A stretch of 64,000 nt of DNA from Gliomastix tumulicola (taxonomy: Eukaryota > Ascomycota > Sordariomycetes > Hypocreales > Bionectriaceae): the NCBI GenBank assembly GCA_001599755.1, contig BCHX01000004.1, forward strand, positions 3,410,001 to 3,474,000, in the 5' to 3' direction. The notes under the pieces were generated by a model. That model was not told the origin of the DNA. It did no database searches and worked only from the letters and a program-made list of their open reading frames with translations. Below are positions 54,909 to 64,000 of this stretch, one piece after another (positions within the stretch are counted from its first letter, which is position 1; each line of letters opens with the position of its first letter). The position numbers were made by a program, and so were the translations under genes.

Positions 54909-56768
54909 ATGAAGAACCATCTGGTGGGAGACTTCCCGTCAGCAGCTGCAATGGCCTCTGCCATCGACGACCAAGAGATTCTTGACAATGTCGACGGCCG
55001 TATGCACGGTCCCATGAGCGGTTTTATCAAGAGATACTTCGGCAAATTTCATTACATTCACCAGGATGCGTCGTTGGAAATTCGGGCGCCTACCGGAAAC
55101 GTCCTTGGCCACTTTGCTGTTCCAGCGGCTCCCCCATCACCCGACAAATTCCTACAATGGTTCTCTGACTACGTTTCCCGAGAGCTTCACGGCGGTGCTC
55201 GAGGGACTTGGCAGATCACTAGCGATAATATAGCTTCCGAGCACGAGACTGCTGACAATGCTGCTGCCGACGGTGTGCGTCTTCTTTTAACCCTGCCTTC
55301 TCGGCCAGATTCCTCCAACACAGAGCGAGGATGGAACAACGTCCAGGTAGTCGGCCAGTTTTACGAGTGTGGTACGGTCCCTTACCAGCATGGTCTGTTG
55401 CGCCTCTGCCGGTCCGCCCAACAAGTCTTCCTCAGCCAGCCTACACGACTCTTTATACATGGCTTCTACATCCGCGGTTCGCTGATCGAGCTTTGGGTAT
55501 TTGATCGATCCGGCATATACTGCAGCGATGTGCTTGACGTTCAGAAGAACTTCATCCAAGTTCTTTCCGTCATTCTCACCTACCAACGGATGACCGATCA
55601 GGATCTCGGGCGGAGCAACGCCATTCAGACAGACGAGGACGGCAGCTACATTAACCCTGACGGTGCGGTGACCCCAAATTTGGGGCCAAAGCTCTACCTC
55701 GAAAGCCATCCGTTTGTGTGCCGCGAAGGCATCGTGGGCACCGGCACCACTTGCTATCGAGCCAGACGACCGGACAGGGATCAATGGCATCTCGTCGTAA
55801 AGTTCAAATGGCGTTGGGCTAGAAACCGTCCGGAGGACGAGCTTCTGAGATTGGTCAAGGAGAAGAATGTTTGGGGTGCTGTATCCCTTGCTTACTACAA
55901 GGAATTCGAGAGTACGGCGAATCTGCGGCAGAGCCTCCGATGGGGATTACTTCAAAGATTCGTTGAGCCACACCCTTCTCCTGGAACGCAAGCAAACCCC
56001 ATAGAAACGCCACAAGGGCAGCGAACTTCCCACAGTATCGATGGGCTTTCCAACCACACAGAAGAAACACGCAACCGGTTTCAAAACCGCATCCTTGCCT
56101 GCGTCGTCACTTCTCCTCTCGGCAGACCCCTTTACACCTTCCGGCGTCTGAAAGAACTGCTTGAAGTGTTTCGTGACGCTATCAAGTGTCATCGGTCACT
56201 CTATTTCGATGCCAAGCTTCTTCATCAAGATGTTTCCCCAGGGAACGTGATCATCCTTGATGATCTGGAAGAAGGGATGCCAAAGGGGGCCCTAATCGAC
56301 CTCGATTCCGCGGCTGAGGCCACCGGAGATACAGAGACAGAGCCTGGAATTACCGGTACTAGGCCTTTCATGGCCATTGGAGTCCTAAACAGTGAACGCC
56401 ATACTTATCGGCACGACCTGGAGTCCTTCCTCTATGTGTTCTTGTGGACAATCATATCCAATCACACAGACAATCCTCCAGAGACAAGCAAGCTTCGACG
56501 ATGGAGCAATGGCGACTGGAACGAGTTGGCAGCACGCAAGTCTGTTGACGTGGAGGAGGGCTTTCAAGGCGTTTTGGCGGAATTTACTTCTGAATTTCGC
56601 TGCCTTAAGCCGCTTGCCGAAATCTTACGCCAGATTCTGTTTCCCCTACGAGATGGTGTCATCTGGACAGGGAGCGATGACTCATCTGAAGTGGCTGCCA
56701 AGCTCTATGATGGAATGATCCAAGCGTTCGAAGCGGTAATTAGCTCTTCGAATATCGATTCACAATAA
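54909..56768 (+). CDS. Fungal-type protein kinase (FunK1 family)
   Basis: Intronless, 619 residues. FunK1 kinases are a fungal-specific eukaryotic-kinase-like family of unknown substrates. Landmarks: an N-terminal helical region, HLVVKFKW (about residue 297) with the likely ATP-binding Lys, catalytic loop LLHQDVSPGNVIIL (about 437; HQD replacing HRD, D-x-S-x-x-N retained) and ALIDLDSAAE (about 464; DLD replacing DFG). The family hallmark follows, TGTRPFMAIGVL then HTYRHDLESFLYVFLW. All residues needed for phosphotransfer in FunK1 proteins appear present, so it looks intact. It sits in the mosaic part of the window near a LINE relic, consistent with the accessory distribution of this family. 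Confidence 0.9.
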   Translation: MKNHLVGDFPSAAAMASAIDDQEILDNVDGRMHGPMSGFIKRYFGKFHYIHQDASLEIRAPTGNVLGHFAVPAAPPSPDKFLQWFSDYVSRELHGGARGTWQITSDNIASEHETADNAAADGVRLLLTLPSRPDSSNTERGWNNVQVVGQFYECGTVPYQHGLLRLCRSAQQVFLSQPTRLFIHGFYIRGSLIELWVFDRSGIYCSDVLDVQKNFIQVLSVILTYQRMTDQDLGRSNAIQTDEDGSYINPDGAVTPNLGPKLYLESHPFVCREGIVGTGTTCYRARRPDRDQWHLVVKFKWRWARNRPEDELLRLVKEKNVWGAVSLAYYKEFESTANLRQSLRWGLLQRFVEPHPSPGTQANPIETPQGQRTSHSIDGLSNHTEETRNRFQNRILACVVTSPLGRPLYTFRRLKELLEVFRDAIKCHRSLYFDAKLLHQDVSPGNVIILDDLEEGMPKGALIDLDSAAEATGDTETEPGITGTRPFMAIGVLNSERHTYRHDLESFLYVFLWTIISNHTDNPPETSKLRRWSNGDWNELAARKSVDVEEGFQGVLAEFTSEFRCLKPLAEILRQILFPLRDGVIWTGSDDSSEVAAKLYDGMIQAFEAVISSSNIDSQ

Positions 56769-56952
56769 CAGCAGCTCAATGATTACTGAAATGCGTAACT
56801 TCTGTAATGAATTGCCGCCCCGAGTGTCCTGACCGGTGAGAGAGTGGATCCGTCCAGTCCAGCAGCTTCCCTACTCGTACTTAGGTAGTAGAAGAAACCT
56901 ATTGTGCGGCTAGCTTTGCTCGTGCGAAATTACATAGCCTTGTTCCCAGCGA

Positions 56953-57792
56953 TCACAGCTCCGCCATCCTCGACGTAGAACCGCCGTAGTACGTGAGGAT
57001 CCCGACACTCACGCTGTGGGGGCTGGACCGGGCGTCGTACGCGGCCGTGACCTCGTCGAGCTTATGATAACCCAGAGACACGTACAGCTTCTCACCCATG
57101 TCGGTCGCAAGAACGCCTTGCTCCATGCCGTCGAGATCAGCAAGAGACTTGCCCCATTTCACGAGAGTCGTGCCATGTCCACGTCTCCAGTAAGCAGGGT
57201 GAACGACTACCATCTCAACCATCTGATTGCCTGGGAAATGTCTTTGCTCATGTATTTTCGTCAGCGGACCATTCCTCTAATTCATTTCAGTAGTAGCCTA
57301 CTTTGCCATGGCGAAATAGCGTCCCTCATCCAACATGTCTATGTGACGCGGACTCGCGTCCCTGCGCATCCCGCCATCAAAAGATGACTCGAGGGACACA
57401 TCGTCGGGACCTGTCGATGGCATGAACTGGCCAATGCGTGGCGAGTCCAGCTCAAGTGCCCAGGCAGCTACGCCGACGACCACAGAATCACCTCGTTGGA
57501 CAGGAGGCATTTCTGTGTCGGGCGCGATAGTGGCCGCGGTCTTGTCGCCCTCGGCCGGGTCGTACGCGTCTTCCACGACGAGCGCAACGAACCGAGGATC
57601 GAGGATAATGTCGGCAAACATCTTGGAGTAAGATTGGAAGGTATCCATGGGATACCGGTTGTGGAATGGCCGCTCCCAGGCGAATGCGGGCGAGTAGTAG
57701 AAGCCTGCCGTCGCTACGGTTGCGATCCGGGGCACGTCGCGGAGAGTCGCCAGGCGCAAAGTGCCGAGCTGGGGAGCGATAGGAAATCCCAT
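56953..57792 (-). CDS. GNAT-family N-acetyltransferase
   Basis: Exons 57792-57302 and 57241-56953 join in frame (FAMAK to HFPGNQMVEMVVV) across a 60-nt intron with a GCTGAC branch-like site, giving 259 residues. The start LGTLRLATLRDVPRIATVATAGF is the GNAT N-terminus. After the splice, MVVVHPAYWRRGHGTTLVKWG is motif A with the acetyl-CoA loop RRGHG, and EKLYVSLGYHKLD is motif B. Between them is a long variable loop. The substrate is unknown. The model depends on choosing the CAAAG acceptor rather than CCCAG; only the former keeps the frame. It is convergent with the FunK1 gene. Confidence 0.82.
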
Positions 57793-58254
57793 GGCGGTGA
57801 TGGTTAGTGGGGGNGAAGGGGAGAAGGGGAGAAGATTTTGATCATGGAGACGAAATAATCAAATGTGACATGGCTGTCAATTCTTGTTGAGGAAGGAGTG
57901 AACCAGGAGTTGGCAAAACGTACCTGCCTTACTTAGGTACCGTAGCGTGAAGAGGGTGTTCTTGAACCGCTATCGGAAAGAGCAACACAGTCCCCTGGTA
58001 TTATCAACAGCTGTTGACAAACAAGAACTTGTTTCAGCGCAACCGAATGCATGTTGGTAAGAATCAGAGGACAATGCTGCATTGCTGGCAGATGTTCAAA
58101 AAGCCCCTCCCACAGCAAGGTATCTCATTTCAGGTGCTGAGTACAGTAACTACCTTGCTTATCTACTACCTACGAGGAAAAGGGGGGTTCAGGTTAGTCT
58201 CACAGCAAGGATGACAGGTAGTAGTGATCTGATAGGATCTGAACACTGAGGTTA
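57793..58254. other. Upstream region of the second GNAT gene, no gene seen
   Basis: Promoter space for the leftward GNAT gene, ending just before the LINE relic. It includes a TACTTAGGTAC-like motif near 57940 and an ambiguous base at 57814. No coding region recognised. Confidence 0.5.
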
Positions 58255-58740
58255 CTATTTGTCACGGGATTTGTCACGTGCTGAGCGTATAAGAACTTGC
58301 AGTGCTTGGTGGAAATCCGTGCTTCCGGGCGGCCCGGAAAAACCTAAAGGCCAGACGCATATTGTGATCTTGCATAAAACACTCCACGATATCTTAAGAT
58401 CTAGAGGCAACAACAACACACCCTGTGCCCTACCCGAACGATTAGCCATGGGCCTTATCGCCGCCCTCATCCACATCATTGAGAGGAGGTATTCGCCTGG
58501 GGGTAAAGTCGCGGCGCTCGCCATGATGGATGTCTAAGGTGCTTTCGATAAGGTAATGGGAACTGGCTTGCACTCTGGCTCGGGACGGCCTGTGCACCTC
58601 GACCGGTGAGTCTGCGGATTCATGGCCGCTCGACCACGTACCTGTCCGATATCCAAACTGACGCCAGACATTTACTCCACACATGACCAATGCTGCTGAA
58701 TTGGAGTCGCACGTGTAAGTCGAATGGAAATACAGCACAT
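58255..58740 (+). mobile_element. Decayed LINE (Tad-like) reverse-transcriptase fragment
   Basis: The frame from 58259 reads ALPERLAMGLIAALIHIIERRYS then PGGKVAALAMMDV, a stop, then GAFDKVM. This matches the reverse-transcriptase palm core of Tad/CgT1-type LINEs, where a helix ending in I-x-x-I-E leads into L-D-V-[QK]-GAFD; the second Asp belongs to motif A of the catalytic site. The stop (TAA, 58536-58538) replaces the residue that is normally Gln or Lys. Downstream the likely continuation lies in another frame (TACAPRPVSLRIHGRSTTYL, about 58580-58640), so the copy has at least one frameshift. Only a fragment of the palm remains; the ends of the relic are not defined and no 3' tail or target-site duplication was found. 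Confidence 0.6.
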
Positions 58741-59544
58741 CGCTGGATCTGGCGAAGCCTTGGTAAATCCCTTTAAACCAAACACTTGCTAATATTCAGC
58801 GCCTGAAATCTTATCAAGACGCATGACGTTTGCAAAGCAGGTACCTGATAAAGATGGCACTCGGGGCTATGTCGGGGCTGAGGCGAAATGACTGGGTCGC
58901 AACAGGGGTCTAATAGGCTAGGAAATGGGGGATCTAGCCATTTCGCGATAGTCACGGAGAGCACATCCAACGATGAGATAGTATTCAAAAGCGTTACGTG
59001 ACAATGTTCGTGAAGATTAAAGTCGTGGCGCTGGCTTTACGAGCTCTTCAACCGAATATGAGTCTTTCAAAGCCTGAAGTGGAAAAACAGGTTTCCCCCC
59101 CCCCCTGACGACTTAACTATGGTCCCCATAAGATGTTGGTTGAACACAAACTTTAGCAACTCACTAAGGCGAAGAAAGGAAGGAGAGCGTGGTTGGCCAC
59201 CAGCTTGAAAACAGTTCCCTCCAATGAGAGATGCTGGGGTGCCGCTGGAATCAAGTCTCAGGTGATGACCTCGATCTACGACCAATGAATTGCTCTCAAA
59301 GGCCTCTCAGCTGATTGAAGGAAAAGTCGTGAACCAACAGGGTGGATAATGTTGGAACATTCGCTAACCAACAGAGCGGAACATGTTGGATGTTCAAAAG
59401 GTCAGAAAGAAGGTATAAAGGGGGCTTACATTCCTCCAGATTTCTTCCCATGGCGTTGAAGAACAGCCGCGATCATAGCATTCTTCTGCCTCTGAACATA
59501 TTTCTCAAACCTTTTCACAACTCTCTCTTTCCCAAACTTTCATC
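58741..59544. other. Gene-free region upstream of 59545
   Basis: No supportable gene. Contains a C-run near 59096 and presumably the promoter of the gene at 59545. Further relic sequence could be hidden here. Confidence 0.45.
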
Positions 59545-60236
59545 ATGGCTGCCGTCGCTTCTCAATTCTCTTACAACAACCTTCCCATGTTGAGCGAGGC
59601 TGGGAGTATGTATGAGTCCAAGCATGGTGACAACCTTGTGGACGAGTTCCGAGAGCTCTTCCTGAAGCACAAGGTAGAGTTCGCCTTCGGCCTCATGCTA
59701 AACCATCGTCATTTCGACATGGGTCCCAAGGAGCGGCTCGTTGAATATCGCGGAACCTCTGTGCCTTGGGTGCATCTGCACGACAAAGCTCAGCCAAGCA
59801 CCTGGTTTGTTTCTGACGACAACGATTGCCATCCCTATGAGTTCCACTACTCCCCTGACGCCACCGACGGAACATTCAGTATGCCAGGCGATCCCGAGTA
59901 CAAGGAATTCATCAAGGCCTTCACCCAACTTCTCCTTGAGAAAGAGGCCGCTGGTCTCTTCGGCCTGTGCCGCTACCCGGGCGATGATTTTGAGGGCCGT
60001 GTGGAGATCACCGAGGGGCGAGCGAACATCAACTTGCATCCAGATGACGTAGGTTTACCAGACAGATCTCGGCCAATTTTCTCAATCCTAACTGTTCTTC
60101 ATAGGCGCCCAAGTATCTTGCTGCTCGGCCTGCATCCTGGTTCTTCACGCCTAACCTGCTCGGCAAATGTGTCTGCATCTGTGGTGGTAACGGCCACACC
60201 AGTGCTACCCATCAGGGTCATGTTCCAAGCCGATAA
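59545..60236 (+). CDS. Small conserved protein with C-terminal Cys/His cluster
   Basis: Exons 59545-60048 and 60105-60236 join in frame (NLHPDD to APKYLAARPASWFFTP) across a 56-nt GTAGGT..TAG intron, giving 211 residues. The exon-1 frame reads on past the splice donor to a stop only much later, but the spliced form gives a compact ending GKCVCICGGNGHTSATHQGH, with three Cys and three His that could bind metal. The middle is rich in aromatic and acidic residues (VEFAFGLMLNHRHFDMGPKE, WVHLHDKAQPSTWFVSDDND). No signal peptide or membrane segment is visible. Not recognised as a named family; sequences of this type are found in other filamentous fungi as hypothetical proteins, to my knowledge. Confidence 0.72.
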
Positions 60237-61222
60237 GCAGGCAGATGCGCTAGGATGGTGCGTTGCATCGGATTTGGCTGCAGCCTTCTCAAGTTACATT
60301 ATCTCTTGGCACTTCACTCTCTCAGGCGGGAACTGGGATTTACTCTAGCTACTTATTCAACATAGGTGTGCGTAGGGATAGCAAATCATCTTTTACATTG
60401 GCAGGATTAGAATTGCAGCAATGTACGTGACTACAACCCTGGAAATCAAAGAATTCTTCTGGAGCGGACATCTTCTATGTACAAGTAAAACCGGATGAAA
60501 GTTGTCAATCAAGTCACCGGGCCCAAAAATTTTAAGACTCATATGATTTGACAGCGACTGCTTTATACCTATGTTTCCGACAACTCCGGAAGATCGCAGT
60601 AAGAGTTTGATGGCGTCGTGGCACACCGGCTTCAGCGTCACTGGTTCCGTGGACCGCATACCTCAGGGACTGCCGATACCCCTCACAGTTCAGAAGCACT
60701 AAATGCAACGTTTGTAGGATCATACCCATCTAGTGCAGACAATGATCCAGTCGACGAGATCGCACCAGTGCTACAAGCCTTCCCACTGCGCCTCACAAGC
60801 TGTCAGTGAGCCTCGCAGGGAAGTGATGTCCAGCTTGATACCGAGAGTGATACTCGCGAGGGTAGTACTCCGGGAAGTATTCCGCCGAAAATACACGGCA
60901 TAGAATCGAATAGAAAGAGGTGGCGTAAATCCTCGTATACTTTTCTACTTCCGATCGGGTCATGATGGGAGTGTAAGGGGCTTGCTACTTACTGGTCGCT
61001 TGCTTTACCTGGGCGTTATCAGCTTATCAACGCGCGCCGTCGGGGGTTGCCATGGCAACGCAGATCATCCAGATCTAAAACTTATAACAAATATGGGTGC
61101 TTAAGTCCACCCCATCTTCCACTACAGTTCAGCTTCTTTCCAACCCCCTTCGCCGGTCGCCCCAACCTCAACCGCCCTGAGTTTGTCCTGGTTTGTTGAC
61201 TGTGCCCAGCGCCCGCGGTATC
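60237..61222. other. Gene-free region upstream of the Aurora kinase
   Basis: No supportable gene. It must contain the Aurora promoter. A weak reverse-transcriptase-like string near 60650 was considered and not accepted. Confidence 0.45.
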
Positions 61223-62453
61223 ATGGCCGCCACCACTCTTGAGGCTAGCTTTCAACGTCTTTCCGTCGTTAGAGGGAGTGAAGAATTCAAGGTATTTGAT
61301 ATGCCTTTCATGATGTCGCGTCTTAGTAGACTGATGGCTGGAATAGGCTACGGCAACCTCGACATCACGCCCGCATGGCCCGACCCGCCCAGATCGCTCC
61401 GAAGCACTCCAACGCCAGAAACAACAATCATCCGTCATTTCAGTGAAGGGGTGTGTCTCTCCGTTATCGCCCGCACGAAGGGCTGTAGCAATTGCGAAGC
61501 AGTCAAGCAAGGAGGATGGAGCCGAGGAAGTCGCTTTGGTCTTTACCCCACAGCGTGTTCTCAAGACATTCCATTTGGGCATGTTCGAAATAGGCAAGCC
61601 TTTGGGCAAGGGGAAATTCGGCCGCGTGTACTTGGCACGAGAACGCGAGAATGGCTTCATATGCGCTCTCAAGGTTCTACACAAGCATGAGCTGCGGTCA
61701 GGTCGTGTCGAAAAGCAGGTTCGACGCGAGATCGAGATTCAGAGCAACATGCGCCATCCCAACATCTTGCGACTCTTCGGCCATTTCCACGATAGCAAGC
61801 GCATCTTCCTCATACTCGAATTCGCTGGCCAAGGCGAGCTATACAAGCACCTTCGCAAGCAACGCCGATTCCCCGAATGGAGGGCAGCACAGTATATCGC
61901 CCAGATGGCTGCTGCGCTAAAGTATATGCATCGGAAGCATATCATCCACCGCGATATCAAGCCCGAGAATATCTTGGTGGGCATCCATGGCGAGATCAAG
62001 CTCTCGGATTTTGGCTGGAGTGTACATACGCCTAGTAAACGCCGACAGACCTACTGTGGGACTCTTGACTATCTTCCCCCTGAGATGGTTGTTCCAAGAA
62101 GCGAAGACCAATGCTACGATGAGAAGGTGGATATTTGGTCTCTTGGTGTATTGACGTATGAATTCCTTGTGGGTGAAGCACCCTTCGAGGATACACCATT
62201 GATGACAACGAGGAGAATTGCCCGCGGGGATATGAAAGTTCCATCATTTGTCAGCACCCAAGCCGCAGATCTCATCAAAAAGGTAAACCGTCGCTAGTCC
62301 CGCATAGCTCTCTCTGATGAAGTGCTAATATCGCCCAAGTTACTTGTCGTTGACCCCGAGATAAGACTTACCCTTGACGAGGTTGAGCAACACCCTTGGA
62401 TTGTCAATCACTGTCGGAAAACTGACGCTACGAAAAGGCGAGGGAACGTCTAA
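61223..62453 (+). CDS. ARK1: Aurora-family mitotic serine/threonine kinase
   Basis: Orthologue of yeast Ipl1 and fission-yeast Ark1, catalytic subunit of the chromosomal passenger complex that corrects kinetochore attachment. Exons 61223-61291, 61347-62282 and 62340-62453 give 372 residues. The first two join as EEFK to ATATSTSRP, the last two as LIKK to LLVVDPEIRL. The kinase has a glycine loop GKGKFGRVYLA, catalytic Lys in ALKVLHKH, HRDIKPEN, and the Aurora-specific DFGWSVHTPS. The activation loop RRQTYCGTLDYLPPEM carries the Thr normally phosphorylated on INCENP binding. The short basic N-terminus is usual for fungal Auroras. All catalytic residues are intact. The gene symbol names the family, not a proven species name. 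Confidence 0.94.
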
Positions 62454-63022
62454 AGTTGTAAACTGGAAACCGTATATAGATGTCGATTTCAGCAACCCGT
62501 CCCAAATGCCAGCGAGGTCTTGATAGTTTGTTACCATAGTTGATCGGTCTCTAGCGCTGTATATATCCCAAGCAATGATCCTCCTCAGATCTCGGCATCG
62601 GCCCTTCAACGCCCACGTGCCGACACTTCGGACCAGCCCTCATCGGAAGGCTCCCTTGGCTCAAGATAAGCTTACTTGTCTAGCTCGCTCCTGAGCGGCA
62701 GAATTTTTCAGAGTGAGGATTCTAATAGGACCTTCAGACGATTCATCCACCTTGCCGCCCCGCCTCGCGTACTTGGCGTTGGTTAGCTTTCGTGATCGGA
62801 AGGGGGGTCTTGAGGATTATCAGATTGATAAGATGCATCTCGTGAGCTTCTGCCCACTGTTGCTGGGCACTTGCGTGATTTTGGCGGGCTTCTCTGAGAT
62901 GTCGGACGGTGAGGGGTCGAGGGTATAAGTTCGGTTGAGCTCTTGGATCTGTATTCAAGTGGGTGAGCCCCTCTAGACTTGAAGAATCAGCAATTTCCTT
63001 GATAATATCTCTCCCTTCCACC
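62454..63022. other. Intergenic region
   Basis: Aurora 3' flank and upstream region of the broken transporter gene. No coding region supported. Confidence 0.5.
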
Positions 63023-64000
63023 ATGGCCGTGTCCGCAGACGTACCCCCTGGGACAGAGGAGAAGAAGGAGACCTTGCAGGTGACCGCAGATGAAGATCTC
63101 GCCCTGGAAGCAGCCTCGTTGGAAGACGAAGAAGAAGCAAAGCCCATCCCCTGGACATACAAATGGATCGCCCTCGCCTGCGTCATTGCCTTCCCCATCG
63201 GCTAGAACTGGACCAACGCGAGTCTGGGCCCGCTCAAGAACACGCTCCGTGAGGAGCTCAACATCACCAATGCCCAGTTCGGAGTGATTGCCAGTGCGGA
63301 CTCCTTCATCAACTCAGTGTTCCCGATCTTGGGTGGCATGATCCTCGACTGGTGGGGGCCGAACCCCGTTACCATCTGCTGCACGACGGTCATCTTTGTT
63401 GGATCGGTGATAGCTGCGGTAGCGATTCATGTTTCTGAGTGGAGGGTGCTGGTGGCAGGGCACGTTGTCATGGGCTTTGGCATGGCATCCTAGACCAAGC
63501 TCAGCAAAAGGTAATTTCACCGCCTCTCGACCCTCGAGACAAAAGGACAGAGATTAAGAAGTATAACAGTTCATCTACCATTGGTTCGGAGCGAGCGGTT
63601 TGGCTTTCGCCTTCGGTCTTGAAAACGCCATCTCGGGAACCGTCGGCCTGGTGGCAGGTACGGTTGCCATACCGATCCGAGATAGCACCGGCTGGTACGG
63701 ATGGACATTCTGGGTACCTGCCTTCTTCTGCTGCGCGAGCATGCTCATCAACATCGCCTATGTCTTCTTCGAGCGCATGTTCATCCCCGCCCGTTTCAGC
63801 CTGACGCCTGCACGCGCAAAGGCCGTTGCCAAGAACCACAAGCTCAACGTCAAGCGCGTCTTCTCCTGGGACTCGCTCCTCAAGCTCCCGTGGCAGTATC
63901 TCATGCTCCCCGGAACCCAGATTCTGCAAAGCGGCGGCGCCAACGGGTTCGGCGTCTCGGCAGCGGACATGATCCGCATGAAGGGGTACGCCGAGGCCGT
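63023..64000 (+). pseudogene. Broken MFS transporter (nonsense codon and frameshift, runs off window)
   Basis: The product would be a major-facilitator-superfamily transporter of about 12 membrane segments; only the first part lies in the window. The frame opens MAVSADVPPGTEEKKETLQV and reaches WIALACVIAFPIG, then TAG at 63203-63205, then continues NWTNASLGPLKNTLREELNI and NAQFGVIASADSFINSVFPI. At about 63480-63490 the frame shifts: GFGMA reads on to a stop in frame, while ILDQAQQK in the next frame continues the family sequence. An intron (63511-63568, GTAATT..CAG) then joins to FIYHWFGASGLAFAFGLENA, open to the window end. Two independent lesions make a functional product unlikely. Sequencing error could explain the frameshift, less easily the nonsense codon. 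Confidence 0.8.

Noticed and set aside
60600..60720. PQGLPIPL-like string resembling the PQGSP motif of reverse transcriptase
   Set aside because: A single short match without neighbouring palm motifs; not enough to call a second LINE fragment.

Overview
The window comes from a filamentous ascomycete, most likely a Sordariomycete. Genes carry short GT..AG introns (about 50-240 nt). The beta-tubulin has the usual filamentous-fungal exon layout. The repertoire is typical of these fungi: HET protein, FunK1 kinase, zinc-cluster regulator, tyrosinase, Tad-type LINE relic. Exon models below were assembled by eye from splice sites and frame continuity. In every spliced model I report as intact, the exon lengths sum to a multiple of three. 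Assignment below class level is not possible from the sequence alone.

Layout. 0-14 kb: secreted tyrosinase, GNAT acetyltransferase, a 3.4-kb gene-poor stretch, a TamA/DAL81-like zinc-cluster regulator, a membrane-anchored spermidine-synthase-fold protein and an FMN-binding PNPOx-like protein. 14-17 kb: a degenerate kinase-like gene interrupted by an acidic 8-residue repeat, followed on the same strand by a small unknown gene. 17.9-24.5 kb: one 2149-residue protein with about seven N-terminal membrane segments and a huge low-complexity tail. The end of the tail contains an approximately 90-residue imperfect tandem repeat built on Leu-Trp motifs; I regard this as the most novel object in the window. 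25.8-29.3 kb: a large Ser-rich acidic protein with a six-codon first exon. 29.3-33.7 kb: no supportable gene.

33.7-49.4 kb is a housekeeping block: GCN20-type ABCF ATPase, beta-tubulin (TUB2), mitochondrial ribosomal protein uL6m, 3',5'-bisphosphate nucleotidase (HAL2/MET22), a HET-domain protein, the ATP-synthase assembly factor FMC1 and a large Pro-rich conserved protein.

50-64 kb is more mosaic. It holds an RraA/HMG-aldolase-like enzyme, an intronless bacterial-style family-1 glycosyltransferase, a FunK1 kinase, a second GNAT, a decayed LINE reverse-transcriptase fragment, a small protein ending in a Cys/His cluster, the essential Aurora kinase, and an MFS transporter broken by a nonsense codon and a frameshift that runs off the window end. 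Both in-frame stops in the relics are explained by CpA to TpA changes, which is compatible with repeat-induced point mutation but is not proof of it.

No rRNA, tRNA, CRISPR array or complete transposon was recognised. Four ambiguous bases (N) occur at 37020, 42665, 42675 and 57814.
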